Made by a program: the position numbers and the translations under genes. From assembly GCA_020353355.1 (NCBI GenBank), contig CP070694.1, positions 4,497,646 through 4,530,905 on the forward strand: a DNA stretch of 33,260 bases, written 5' to 3'. The notes under the pieces were generated by a model. That model was given only the letters and a program-made list of their open reading frames with translations, was not told where the DNA came from and did no database searches. This document shows positions 23,018 to 31,345 of the stretch, one piece after another; within the stretch, counting starts at the first letter, position 1; the number at the start of each line of letters is the position of its first letter. The stretch is from Desulfobacterales bacterium (GTDB lineage: Bacteria; Desulfobacterota; Desulfobacteria; Desulfobacterales; JAHEIW01).

Positions 23018-24214
23018 ATGAAGAAAACATCATTTTGGCTTGGAATCCTGCTTGCGCTTATCTTGACCATCCCATCTGTGGTTGCCGCACAACAAAAGGT
23101 TCGCGGCGTCACCGATACCGAAGTTACGATCGGCTGGAGCACACCCCTCTCCGGCCCGGCGGCTCTCTGGGGAGTGACCGGACTGGGTGGCAAAGCATGG
23201 CTCGATTATATCAATGATCAGGGGGGCATCCACGGCCGCAAGATCAATGTGATTCTCAAGGATGACGGATACAATCCCGCCCGGGCAATGGCCAATCTTC
23301 AAGAGATGAAAAATGAAATCTTCGCGGTAACCGCCCTGCTGGGGACCGCGGTGGTCAATGCCTGCCGGGATTTTTTCCCGGAAAACAAAATGCCTCTGAT
23401 AAATGCCTACGGAAATACCCGCATGTTCGAGGATTACCCCAAGGATAAACTCCGCTATATTTTCGTTTCTTACCCGGATTACCGGGACGAAGCAGAGTTC
23501 CTGACGGCATGGGCCTTCAAGAACCTGGGAAGCAGGAAATTCGCTATCTTCTATCAAAATGACGATTACGGGAAACTCGGCTGGTTAGGTATGGCCAACG
23601 GAGTGGGGCAACTGTCCGGCGCCGAGACAGTCGCAGCGGTTCCCTATGAAGTCACCGAAAGGGCCCTCAGCGCCCATGCCCTCAAGCTCAGGGAGTCCGG
23701 AGCAGATACCCTTCTGCTGTACACGAGCCCGGTCCATGGTCCGCTGGTCCTCAAAGAAATGGCCAAAGTCGGGTATCGTCCCAAGGTGTTGGCCTCTTTT
23801 CCCCTGGGCGATCCTATCATGTACCAGATTGCCGGCGAGGTCTGGGAAGGAGTTTATCCCGCCGGACCGAACCTCGGTGGCATGCCGGGTGTAGACCCGG
23901 AGGCCGACCGGATTGCTGATATCCTTAAAAAATACAATCCCAAAATCGCCGGTAAGGAGTACCTGGGACTTTTCGGGGCTGTCAGCTCGATGTACCTGGT
24001 AGAAGGCCTCAAGCAGGCGGGACGAAATCTCACCCCCGAAACCATGATCCGGGGGATGGAATCCATCAAGAACTGGCAGTCTGAAGCAGGCGGCGCCAAA
24101 GTAACGTTCGGACCCAATCGCCATCATGGTGCCAACGGCTCTCGGTTGTACCGTGCACAGGGAGGAAAGCATATCCCCCAAACAGACTTCATCATGTACC
24201 AACCGAGGTTTTAA
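23018..24214 (+). CDS. branched-chain amino acid-type ABC transporter substrate-binding protein (LivJ-like)
   Basis: 398 residues. Signal peptide MKKTSFWLGILLALILTIPS with cleavage near VVAA, then the type I periplasmic binding fold: VTIGWSTPLSGPAALWG, YINDQGGIHGRKINVILKDD, YNPARAM, and FAIFYQNDDYGKLG. There is no lipobox Cys. Such proteins capture amino acids, but relatives also bind aromatic or aliphatic acids and urea. AAAGGAGG precedes the ATG. It is the first gene of a plus-strand operon whose fourth gene is an acyl-CoA ligase, which points to a carboxylic acid rather than an amino acid substrate (inference). Confidence 0.9.
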   Translation: MKKTSFWLGILLALILTIPSVVAAQQKVRGVTDTEVTIGWSTPLSGPAALWGVTGLGGKAWLDYINDQGGIHGRKINVILKDDGYNPARAMANLQEMKNEIFAVTALLGTAVVNACRDFFPENKMPLINAYGNTRMFEDYPKDKLRYIFVSYPDYRDEAEFLTAWAFKNLGSRKFAIFYQNDDYGKLGWLGMANGVGQLSGAETVAAVPYEVTERALSAHALKLRESGADTLLLYTSPVHGPLVLKEMAKVGYRPKVLASFPLGDPIMYQIAGEVWEGVYPAGPNLGGMPGVDPEADRIADILKKYNPKIAGKEYLGLFGAVSSMYLVEGLKQAGRNLTPETMIRGMESIKNWQSEAGGAKVTFGPNRHHGANGSRLYRAQGGKHIPQTDFIMYQPRF

Positions 24215-24217
24215 ATC

Positions 24218-24970
24218 GTGCCTTTGCTAGAAGTTGACGATCTATCTATCAGCTTCGGGGGCATTCAGGCCCTGGCAGAGGTAGACTTCCAGGTGGAAAA
24301 TGGGGAGATCCTCTCGGTGATCGGTCCCAACGGCTCGGGCAAGACCACCATGTTCAACTGTATCTCCGGTGTGTACCGTCCCGACGAGGGTCTCATCCGC
24401 TTTCGCGAAAAAAGTCTGCTCGGTCTATCGCCGGATTCGATCGCCCATAGAGGAGTCGCCCGCACGTTTCAGAATCTGCGTCTCTTTCTGCACATGACCG
24501 TTGTGGATAACCTGCTTCTGGGCCGACACATCAAGTTTCACAAAAACCTCATCCATGCCCTCCTCCGCCTGCGCCGCGAGGAAATCCGCCACCGCGAGGT
24601 AGTCGAGGAGATCATCGATTTTCTGGATCTTCAGGCCTATCGGCAGACCCGGGTGTCCGATTGCCCCTATGGCGTTCAAAAGCGAGTGGAGATGGGCCGC
24701 GCCCTGGCCATGGAACCCCATTTGCTCCTGCTGGACGAGCCCATTTCTGGACTGACCTCGGAGGAAAAGGAGGAGACGGCATACCGCATCAACGAAATCC
24801 GGGGCCGATACAAGACGTCCATCCTTCTGGTGGAACACGACCTCAGAATCGCTTCCAGGTTGGCGGACCGCATGATCGCCTTAGACTACGGAAAAAAGAT
24901 TGCCGAAGGCAGCCCGGAGGAGGTCCAGCGCACGCCTGAGGTAATCAAAGCCTATTTGGGCGAAGATTGA
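24218..24970 (+). CDS. ABC transporter ATP-binding protein, LivG type
   Basis: 250 residues starting at GTG, three bases after the binding-protein stop codon, with GAGG upstream. Walker A GPNGSGKTT, Q-loop RTFQNLRLF, signature region CPYGVQKRVEMGRAL (LivG proteins usually have a variant rather than LSGGQ), Walker B LLLLDEP, and the switch His in LLVEHDLRI. The C-terminal PEVIKAYLGE is typical of LivG. It energises uptake together with the LivF-type ATPase. Confidence 0.92.
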   Translation: MPLLEVDDLSISFGGIQALAEVDFQVENGEILSVIGPNGSGKTTMFNCISGVYRPDEGLIRFREKSLLGLSPDSIAHRGVARTFQNLRLFLHMTVVDNLLLGRHIKFHKNLIHALLRLRREEIRHREVVEEIIDFLDLQAYRQTRVSDCPYGVQKRVEMGRALAMEPHLLLLDEPISGLTSEEKEETAYRINEIRGRYKTSILLVEHDLRIASRLADRMIALDYGKKIAEGSPEEVQRTPEVIKAYLGED

Positions 24971-25044
24971 AAGGACAACGCGGAAAGGGGAATTCGGAAT
25001 GCGGAATAAAGAATTCAATGGTACCAGATTCCGTAATGTGAAAG

Positions 25045-25821
25045 ATGGAAACGTTACTCAAAATCGCCAACATTGAGACCCTTTATTATGACAGGATCTA
25101 CGCCCTGCATGGCCTCTCGCTGGAGGTGAAGGCAGGGGAGATCTTTGCAGTCCTGGGGCCCAATGGTGCGGGCAAGACCACGTTGCTCAAAACCATTGCC
25201 GGCCTGCTCAAAGACCAACCCAAAAAGGGCGCCATCCACTTCATGGGCAAACGCATTCACCGCTTGGCCCCGGAGCGGGTCGCGCGGCTGGGAATCGTCT
25301 ATGTTCCGGAAGATCGCGGACTGTTCCGAGAACTCAGCGTTAAGGAAAACCTGGACCTGGGATGCTGGGGACGATCGGATTCCGGCATCACGGACGACGT
25401 TGAATTCATCTACCAGCTGTTTCCCATTCTTAAGAACCGCGCATATCAGCAGGCCGAGACCCTCTCCGGCGGGGAACAGCAAATGCTGGCCATGGCGCGT
25501 GCCATGCTGCGGCGACCGAAACTGCTCATGCTGGATGAACCATCCCTGGGGTTGGCCCCCCGCGTGGGGCGTGAGGTATATGAAGCCCTCTCCAAGATCA
25601 GTCAGGCGGGCACCACCATTCTGCTGGTTGAGCAAAATGCCAAGATGGCCCTGCGCATCGCAAATTTCGGCTATATCATGGAATCCGGGAGGATCGTGCT
25701 GGAGGGCACCGCCCAGGAACTTCAAGAAAATCAAGATGTACAGGAGCTGTACCTGGGGGTGGGCGGTGATACGGTATCGCCCAAGGGATGGCGTTTATAC
25801 AAGAAAAGGAGAACATGGTAA
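25045..25821 (+). CDS. ABC transporter ATP-binding protein, LivF type
   Basis: 258 residues. Walker A GPNGAGKTT, VYVPEDRGLFRELSVKENL (LivF-like Q-loop region), canonical signature LSGGEQQMLAMARAM, Walker B LLMLDEPSLGLAP and switch LLVEQNAKMAL. After the usual end (LYLG) about 18 basic residues follow (KGWRLYKKRRTW). The 74-base gap from livG contains repeated GGAAT units and the ATG has only a weak ribosome site. The stop codon overlaps the start of the acyl-CoA ligase gene (TAATG), coupling their translation. Confidence 0.92.
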   Translation: METLLKIANIETLYYDRIYALHGLSLEVKAGEIFAVLGPNGAGKTTLLKTIAGLLKDQPKKGAIHFMGKRIHRLAPERVARLGIVYVPEDRGLFRELSVKENLDLGCWGRSDSGITDDVEFIYQLFPILKNRAYQQAETLSGGEQQMLAMARAMLRRPKLLMLDEPSLGLAPRVGREVYEALSKISQAGTTILLVEQNAKMALRIANFGYIMESGRIVLEGTAQELQENQDVQELYLGVGGDTVSPKGWRLYKKRRTW

Positions 25822-27620
25822 TGCAAACCCAGGCGACCCATTTTCCGCAGCTCTTTTTCGAACAGGTGGAACGCTTTAAAGAGCGGGTCGCCCTGCGCCA
25901 TAAGGACTATGGTGTCTGGAATCGGATTTCGTGGATGCAATACGGCTGCAAGGTGCGTGAGGTGGCAGCCGGTCTGCTGGCTCTGGGTTTGCAGCCGGGG
26001 GATCGCGTGGCCATCCTGGGGGACAACCGCCCCGAATGGCTGATCTGCCATTTAGGTGCCATGACTGCCGGTGGGTGCACCTGCGGTGTTTATCCCACCT
26101 CGGCTCCGCAACAGGTGGCCTACGTGGTCGGCCATTCGGAAGCCAAGGTGCTTTTCGTGGAAAATGAGGAGCAGGTGGACAAAGTCCTCCAGGTCATCGA
26201 CGAGCTGCAGCACACCCGGGTGGTGGTTTGGGATCCCAAGGGACTGTGGGGCTTCTCCCATGAGAAGATCACTTTCTTCGATGAGTTCCTCTCTGCGGCG
26301 CGAACCTACCTACGGGACCACCCTGAATCTGTTAGCGCCAGCATGAACGCCATTGAGCCGGATGACACGGCCATGATCATCTATACCTCCGGCACCACCG
26401 GACCGCCCAAAGGGGCCATGCTTTCCCACCGCAATATTTTGAAGCTGACAGAGTCCTTCGTTGCCGCCACGCCGTTTTATGAAAACGATGAGCTCCTATC
26501 ATATCTACCGCTGGCTCACATCTACGAGAACCTGGTTTCTTTATTCCAGGCGGTCTGGGCAGGCGGCACCGTGAATTTTGTGGAAAGCATTGACACCCTG
26601 CCCCAGAACCTGAGGGAAATCTCGCCGACCGTCTTTTGCAGCGTGCCCCGCATTTGGGAGAAATTTGTATCGATGATCACCATCCGTATGTCCGACTCCA
26701 CCCTCTTAAAAAAAGCGCTCTACAAACTGGCCGTTGACGTGGGCCTGCGCTATGTGCGTACCCCCAAAGGCAGCCGGCAGCGAGCTGCGTGGGGGTTTCT
26801 CTACTGGCCGTTGTATTGGCTGGTTCTTTACCATTTGAAGCGACAGCTCGGATTCGAGCGCATCCGTTATGCGGTGTGTGCAGCGGCCCCGGCTTCTCCC
26901 GAGCTATTTCAATACTACAACGCTCTGGGCCTTCCCTTGAGAGAAGGCTATGGACAGACAGAATCCACCGGGGTGATTGCCGTGCAGCGAATTGACCGGC
27001 CGCGCTGGGGTTTTGTTGGCGAACCGCTGCCCGGTGTGGACGTCAAAATCGCTGAGGACGGCGAAATCCTGGCCAAGGGGCCCAACGTCTTTAAGGGCTA
27101 CTTTAAGGATCCCGAGCTTACGGCCCAGACCATCAAAGACGGCTGGCTGCGCACCGGAGATGTGGGTGCGATGGAGGATGGCCATCTCAAAATCCTGGAT
27201 CGCAAAAAGGATATTCTCATCACGGCCGGCGGCAAAAACATCACCCCGGCTTATATCGAAAACAAGCTAAAATTCAGCACTTACATCCAGGATGCGGTGG
27301 TCATCGGCGATGGTCGCAAATACCTGACGGCCCTGATCCTCATCGACGAAGACAATGTCACCAAATATGCCCAAGACCACCGGGTGCCGTTTACCACCTT
27401 TGCCGATCTCACCCAGAATCCAACGATTCAAAAGCTGATTGAGTTGGAAGTCTCTAATGTCAATAAAACCGTTTCTCAGGTGGAGACCATCAAGAAATTC
27501 GAATTGCTTCCACGGCGCTTCTATGAGGAAGATGGAGACGTCACTCCCACCAAGAAGGTCAAGCGCCGTTTTTTGGAAAAACGTTACGCCGACCTGATCG
27601 ATAAAATGTACAGCAGGTAG
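25821..27620 (+). CDS. long-chain-type acyl-CoA ligase (AMP-forming)
   Basis: 599 residues from the ATG at 25821, nine bases after AAGGAG and overlapping the livF stop codon; the frame extends 11 codons upstream but without a better site. ANL-superfamily motifs: IIYTSGTTGPPKGAMLSH (ATP-binding), YLPLAHIYEN, GYGQTEST, WLRTGDVGAMEDGHLKILDR, GKNITP, and the C-terminal catalytic Lys in TPTKKVKRR. It activates a carboxylic acid to its CoA thioester. The GKNITPAYIEN form is typical of FadD15-like bacterial long-chain ligases. Position inside the ABC operon suggests that it traps the imported acid as CoA ester. Chain or ring type of the substrate cannot be told from sequence. Confidence 0.92.
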   Translation: MQTQATHFPQLFFEQVERFKERVALRHKDYGVWNRISWMQYGCKVREVAAGLLALGLQPGDRVAILGDNRPEWLICHLGAMTAGGCTCGVYPTSAPQQVAYVVGHSEAKVLFVENEEQVDKVLQVIDELQHTRVVVWDPKGLWGFSHEKITFFDEFLSAARTYLRDHPESVSASMNAIEPDDTAMIIYTSGTTGPPKGAMLSHRNILKLTESFVAATPFYENDELLSYLPLAHIYENLVSLFQAVWAGGTVNFVESIDTLPQNLREISPTVFCSVPRIWEKFVSMITIRMSDSTLLKKALYKLAVDVGLRYVRTPKGSRQRAAWGFLYWPLYWLVLYHLKRQLGFERIRYAVCAAAPASPELFQYYNALGLPLREGYGQTESTGVIAVQRIDRPRWGFVGEPLPGVDVKIAEDGEILAKGPNVFKGYFKDPELTAQTIKDGWLRTGDVGAMEDGHLKILDRKKDILITAGGKNITPAYIENKLKFSTYIQDAVVIGDGRKYLTALILIDEDNVTKYAQDHRVPFTTFADLTQNPTIQKLIELEVSNVNKTVSQVETIKKFELLPRRFYEEDGDVTPTKKVKRRFLEKRYADLIDKMYSR

Positions 27621-27625
27621 CCCGT

Positions 27626-28606
27626 ATGGATCTCATTGAAAATTATAAACAAGAACTACAGCTCATCCGCAAGCCGTGGACCCGGGTTTGGGTCGGTGCT
27701 TTCGTCCTCCTCCTCCTGTTGCTGCCCTGGTTTGCCCCGGAATATATCATCTACACGTCAACGCTCATTTTCATTTACGCCGTCGGGGTTCAGGGACAGA
27801 ATTTGCTGATCGGATACACGGGCCAGATCTCCTTTGGGCAGGCAGGCTTTCTGGCCATCGGTGCCTTCACCTTCGGGCACCTGAGTCGCTTCGGCATCCC
27901 TTGGCCCATCGGCCTTTTGGGTGCCGGTCTGGCGGCAGGTTTGTTCGGCATTTTGGTGGGCTTTCCTTCTCTGCGCCTGAAGGGCCCGTATTTGGCTATT
28001 GCGACCCTCGGCTTCGGCATTGCCGTCTATCAGATTTTCGCCAATTCCGAGTTGCTATCTGGCGGCCGCATGGGGCTTGTCATTCAAAAACTGGAGCCCA
28101 TCTTTGGCTTATCTCGCCTAAATTTTAATTATTATTTTTACTTTTTAATCGCGCTGGTGTTTACACTGGCCACTTACAATATCATCTCTTCTTATGTGGG
28201 GCGCGCCTTTATCGCCATCCGTGACAATGATATCGCGGCCGAGGTCATCGGGGTGAATCTTACCCGCTACAAGCTGCTGGCCTTTGCCGTCAGTTCCTTT
28301 TACACCGGAATTCAGGGCGGGCTTTACGGTCTCCTCCTAGGGTACTTGGAGCCCAACATGTTCACCTTTATGGAATCCATCACCCTTTTCGTGGCCGTCA
28401 TCATCGGGGGATTAGCCTCCGTGGAAGGCTCGATCATGGGGGCGGCGTTCGTGATCCTCGTCCCCCAGTTTTTCAGTGAATTCAAGGAAATGGTTCCCGT
28501 GGTCTTTGGGGTAACCATACTGCTGGTGTTGATCTTTGAGCCCCTTGGGCTTTACGGCAGATGGTTTAAGATGAGACTTTATTTTCGAAACTGGCCCTTG
28601 AGGTGA
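27626..28606 (+). CDS. ABC transporter permease, LivM type
   Basis: 326 residues with eight or more hydrophobic helices. Family motifs: QNLLIGYTGQISFGQAGFLAIGA, GLFGILVGFPSLRLKGPYLAI, ATLGFG, and the EAA-like loop AFIAIRDNDIAAEVIGVNLTRYK. It forms the membrane channel with the LivH-type permease. It starts five bases after the acyl-CoA ligase stop codon. Confidence 0.92.
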   Translation: MDLIENYKQELQLIRKPWTRVWVGAFVLLLLLLPWFAPEYIIYTSTLIFIYAVGVQGQNLLIGYTGQISFGQAGFLAIGAFTFGHLSRFGIPWPIGLLGAGLAAGLFGILVGFPSLRLKGPYLAIATLGFGIAVYQIFANSELLSGGRMGLVIQKLEPIFGLSRLNFNYYFYFLIALVFTLATYNIISSYVGRAFIAIRDNDIAAEVIGVNLTRYKLLAFAVSSFYTGIQGGLYGLLLGYLEPNMFTFMESITLFVAVIIGGLASVEGSIMGAAFVILVPQFFSEFKEMVPVVFGVTILLVLIFEPLGLYGRWFKMRLYFRNWPLR

Positions 28607-28710
28607 GATTTCTTCATTTTGTTAATGATCAATTGAGGTAGCAGCTAGTCAATGAAATTGTTCTCATCTCTCCCTTTTAAAGGGGCGGGTTGGGGTGGAG
28701 GTGAATAAAT

Positions 28711-29592
28711 ATGGCAAACTTCTGGCAGTATGTGATTTCAGGTCTCGCCACCGGCGCCACATATGCTCTGGTGGCTTTGGGCCTGGCCCTCATCTATCGC
28801 TCCTCTCGCATCCTGCATTTTGCACACGGGGATATCACCACCGCCGGGACCTTTGTGGCTTTCACCCTGCTGGGGTTGAAGCTTCACTACATGGTTGCAT
28901 TTTTTTTAGCCCTGCTCTTCGGAGCGGTCCTGGCAATGAGCTTCTATTTCTGTGTGTTGATCCCGGCCCAGCGTCGTGAAGCATCCCAATTGGGGCAGAT
29001 CATCCTCACTCTGGGACTTGGGCTTATCCTTCAGGGTCTCGTGGCCTACTTTGGCGGCACCGAGACCCAATCCTTTCCATTTCCCCTCTCAGACTTTAAA
29101 ACCTACCAGATCGGCGAAGTGGTCATCAGCCAGTTGAGTCTGGGCACTTTTGGCATCGGGGTGTTGGCCTGCCTGCTTTTTTACCTGCTGGTGCAAAAGA
29201 CCCGGATAGGACTCGCCATGCGGGCCACCTCTGAGAATCTTCCCGCGGCCCAGACCATGGGTATCCCCACCCGTCAAATCCTTGCCCTGAGCTGGGGATT
29301 GGCCGCACTGCTGGGCGTTTTGGCCGGTATTTTTCTGGCTCCCGCTCTGCTGCTTGATCCCTTTTTCATGCTGGAACCTTTTCTGAAGGGCTTTGCCGCT
29401 GCGATTCTGGGGGGACTGAACAGCCTGCCCGGTGCCATTGTGGGCGGCCTTATTTTAGGCGTTGCCGAGAGTCTAGCGGGTGGTTATGTTTCCATCGCCT
29501 TCAAAAACACCTTCGCCTTTCTGATTATCATCCTGGTTCTGCTCGTCCGTCCCGAAGGTCTGCTGGGCAAAGAGTTCAAGGAGCGCGTATAG
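28711..29592 (+). CDS. ABC transporter permease, LivH type
   Basis: 293 residues, eight predicted helices. Motifs: GLATGATYALVALGLALIYR, ILHFAHGDITTAG, LILTLGLGLILQG, the EAA-like loop GLAMRATSENLPAAQTMGI, and FAAAILGGLNSLPGAIVGG. The ATG lies seven bases after GGAGGTG. The 104 bases between livM and livH contain no gene. It completes the importer of binding protein, two ATPases and two permeases. Confidence 0.92.
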   Translation: MANFWQYVISGLATGATYALVALGLALIYRSSRILHFAHGDITTAGTFVAFTLLGLKLHYMVAFFLALLFGAVLAMSFYFCVLIPAQRREASQLGQIILTLGLGLILQGLVAYFGGTETQSFPFPLSDFKTYQIGEVVISQLSLGTFGIGVLACLLFYLLVQKTRIGLAMRATSENLPAAQTMGIPTRQILALSWGLAALLGVLAGIFLAPALLLDPFFMLEPFLKGFAAAILGGLNSLPGAIVGGLILGVAESLAGGYVSIAFKNTFAFLIIILVLLVRPEGLLGKEFKERV

Positions 29593-29649
29593 TTGCACCG
29601 AATTACGAATGTGACGGGTTTAAAATATCCGAACGCTGGTGGTTTGCAT

Positions 29650-29845
29650 ATGGATGATTCGAGCAAGAAGGTTGCGATTATTACCGGCGGGTCTTGTTCC
29701 CTTTCCGACCCAGACGGCCTATGTTGCCACCCAATTCAGCGTGGTCGGATTTTCAAAATCCTTACGGCTGGAGGCCGCCGACTTCGGGGTGAACGTTAGC
29801 GTTGTTTGTCCGGGATTTGTGCGCACGCATTGCCCTGTTAAATAG
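29650..29845 (+). pseudogene. SDR dehydrogenase remnant with internal deletion and frameshift
   Basis: The N-terminal end (MDDSSKKVAIITGGS, frame of 29650) is that of a short-chain dehydrogenase. After about 15 codons the sequence jumps, in another frame, to the C-terminal half: PTQTAYVATQFSVVGFSKSL and VNVSVVCPGFVRTH, ending at TAG 29845. About 120-130 residues, including most of the Rossmann fold, are missing. The catalytic YxxxK reads Y-V-A-T-Q, so the Lys is also lost. Not functional. Confidence 0.75.
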
Positions 29846-30083
29846 TTCGAGATTTTTAGATCACTCCTTGCCATTTTAACAATTTATTGGTTATCCTTAA
29901 ATTCGACAATCTCTAAAAAGCGCTCAAACTAAGATTTGAGCGAAGAAAGTCCAAATCTCATATAAATCTATTAAAAGCATTGACCCGGTCTTTTTTCGCC
30001 CTTACCCTTTAGGCATGCTTCCTGGAATCAGCGTCGGTTTTTCAGCTTTGTATCAGCGGACAATAAAAGTAGGAGGTAATTCC
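29846..30083. other. intergenic stretch with a perfect 8-bp hairpin
   Basis: CGCTCAAA (29921-29928) pairs with TTTGAGCG (29935-29942) across a 6-base loop. No T run follows. No gene is visible; the region should contain the promoter of the superoxide dismutase gene, but I cannot pick a convincing -35/-10 pair. Confidence 0.3.
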
Positions 30084-30605
30084 ATGAAACGAATATTGAT
30101 GTTTATGATGGCGGTTTTGCTCGTGGCTGGTGGGGCGAGAGCCGATGAAGTGGTGGTGACGATGCATCTCGTGTCGCCAAGCGGGATAGGGAAAGAAATT
30201 GGCAATATCACGGCAAAGGACACTCAGTACGGAACTGTTTTTTTCCCCAATCTGAGCGAGCTTCCTCCCGGGTTGCACGGGTTTCATGTACATCAAAATC
30301 CTGATTGCGGTCCCGGCGAGGTCCAAGGAAAGATGGTTGCCGGTCTGGCGGCAGGTGGTCACTATGATCCGATGGATAGCGGGTATCACGCGGGCCCTTA
30401 CGGAGATGGTCACCTTGGTGATTTACCTGCCCTATACGTGGATGCAGAAGGGAAATCCACACATCCGCTGTTGGCGCCACGCATAAAGGTTGGTGACTTG
30501 CGCAACCGTTCGTTGATGATCCATGCCGGCGCCGACAATTATGCGGATCAGCCCGCGAAATTGGGTGGTGGTGGCGCCCGAATAGCGTGTGGTGTCGTCA
30601 AATAG
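30084..30605 (+). CDS. sodC: periplasmic Cu/Zn superoxide dismutase
   Basis: 173 residues from the ATG at 30084, seven bases after AGGAGGT; the longer frame to 30015 would bury the signal peptide MKRILMFMMAVLLVAGGARA. Copper and zinc ligands are present: HGFHVHQNPDC, AAGGHYDP, HAGPYGDGHLGDLPALYVD, MIHAGADN, and the C-terminal GGGGARIACGVV with the second disulfide Cys. It converts superoxide to peroxide and oxygen in the periplasm. It stands alone, convergent with the two-component genes. It fits oxidative-stress defence in an anaerobe exposed to oxygen. Confidence 0.95.
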   Translation: MKRILMFMMAVLLVAGGARADEVVVTMHLVSPSGIGKEIGNITAKDTQYGTVFFPNLSELPPGLHGFHVHQNPDCGPGEVQGKMVAGLAAGGHYDPMDSGYHAGPYGDGHLGDLPALYVDAEGKSTHPLLAPRIKVGDLRNRSLMIHAGADNYADQPAKLGGGGARIACGVVK

Positions 30606-30664
30606 AAAAGGGCAGAAAGGGAGGTAAACCGAGTATATCGTATTTTACCCTTCTTCATCCGTTT

Positions 30665-31345
30665 TTAGGAATCAAAATCTTGATTCTGCACGTCGACAAT
30701 CCCGAGACGGATGGCAAACTGAATTAGCTGAGTGATGTTATCCAGCTGCAGCTTTTCCATGATGTTGGCGCGATGGGTTTTTACCGTGCTGGGACTGACG
30801 CAAAGAACATCTGATATTTTTTTGGTCGAGTGCCCCTCGGCAATCATCTGAAACACTTCACGCTCACGATTGGAGAGTTTAGCGTATAGATCTTCCCGGG
30901 TGGAGGTTTTCTTCAAGCTCAAGTAATCATCAATAACCCGTCGCGAAATGGAAGGACTCAAATACACATCACCTTTCATGGCCGCGGATACGGCCTTGAC
31001 AATTTCCACGCCGGTGGAGTCTTTGAGCAGATAGCCCGAAGCGCCCAAACTGATAAGCTCGCTGATGTAACGGTCGTGGGAATGCATGGAAAGGATAATG
31101 ATTTTGGTTTGAGGCAGTAGCTTTTTTATTTGCCGGGTGGCTTCAATGCCGTTTAACAACGGCATGGCAATATCCATAATCACAATATCCGGATTTAACT
31201 TCTGCACTTTATTGACTGCTTCCCGTCCATCTTGCGCCTCTCCGATCACCTTAATATGCGGCTCTGCCTCCAGCAATTTGGCCAGACCCTGTCGCACAAT
31301 GGTGTGGTCGTCTGCCAGGAAAATTTTGATGGGTTGATCAGTCAT
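30665..31345 (-). CDS. NarL/FixJ-family response regulator
   Basis: 226 residues. Receiver domain with D12, D13 and phospho-acceptor D58 (VIMDIAMP), LSMHSHDRY and the conserved Lys in LLKDS; C-terminal LuxR-type helix-turn-helix (LSNREREVFQMIAEGHSTKK through STVKTHRANIMEKLQL). The start overlaps the histidine kinase stop by 8 bases, so the two are translationally coupled and form a pair. Target genes are unknown; the nearest candidate, the sodC gene, is convergent. Confidence 0.95.
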   Translation of the reverse strand: MTDQPIKIFLADDHTIVRQGLAKLLEAEPHIKVIGEAQDGREAVNKVQKLNPDIVIMDIAMPLLNGIEATRQIKKLLPQTKIIILSMHSHDRYISELISLGASGYLLKDSTGVEIVKAVSAAMKGDVYLSPSISRRVIDDYLSLKKTSTREDLYAKLSNREREVFQMIAEGHSTKKISDVLCVSPSTVKTHRANIMEKLQLDNITQLIQFAIRLGIVDVQNQDFDS

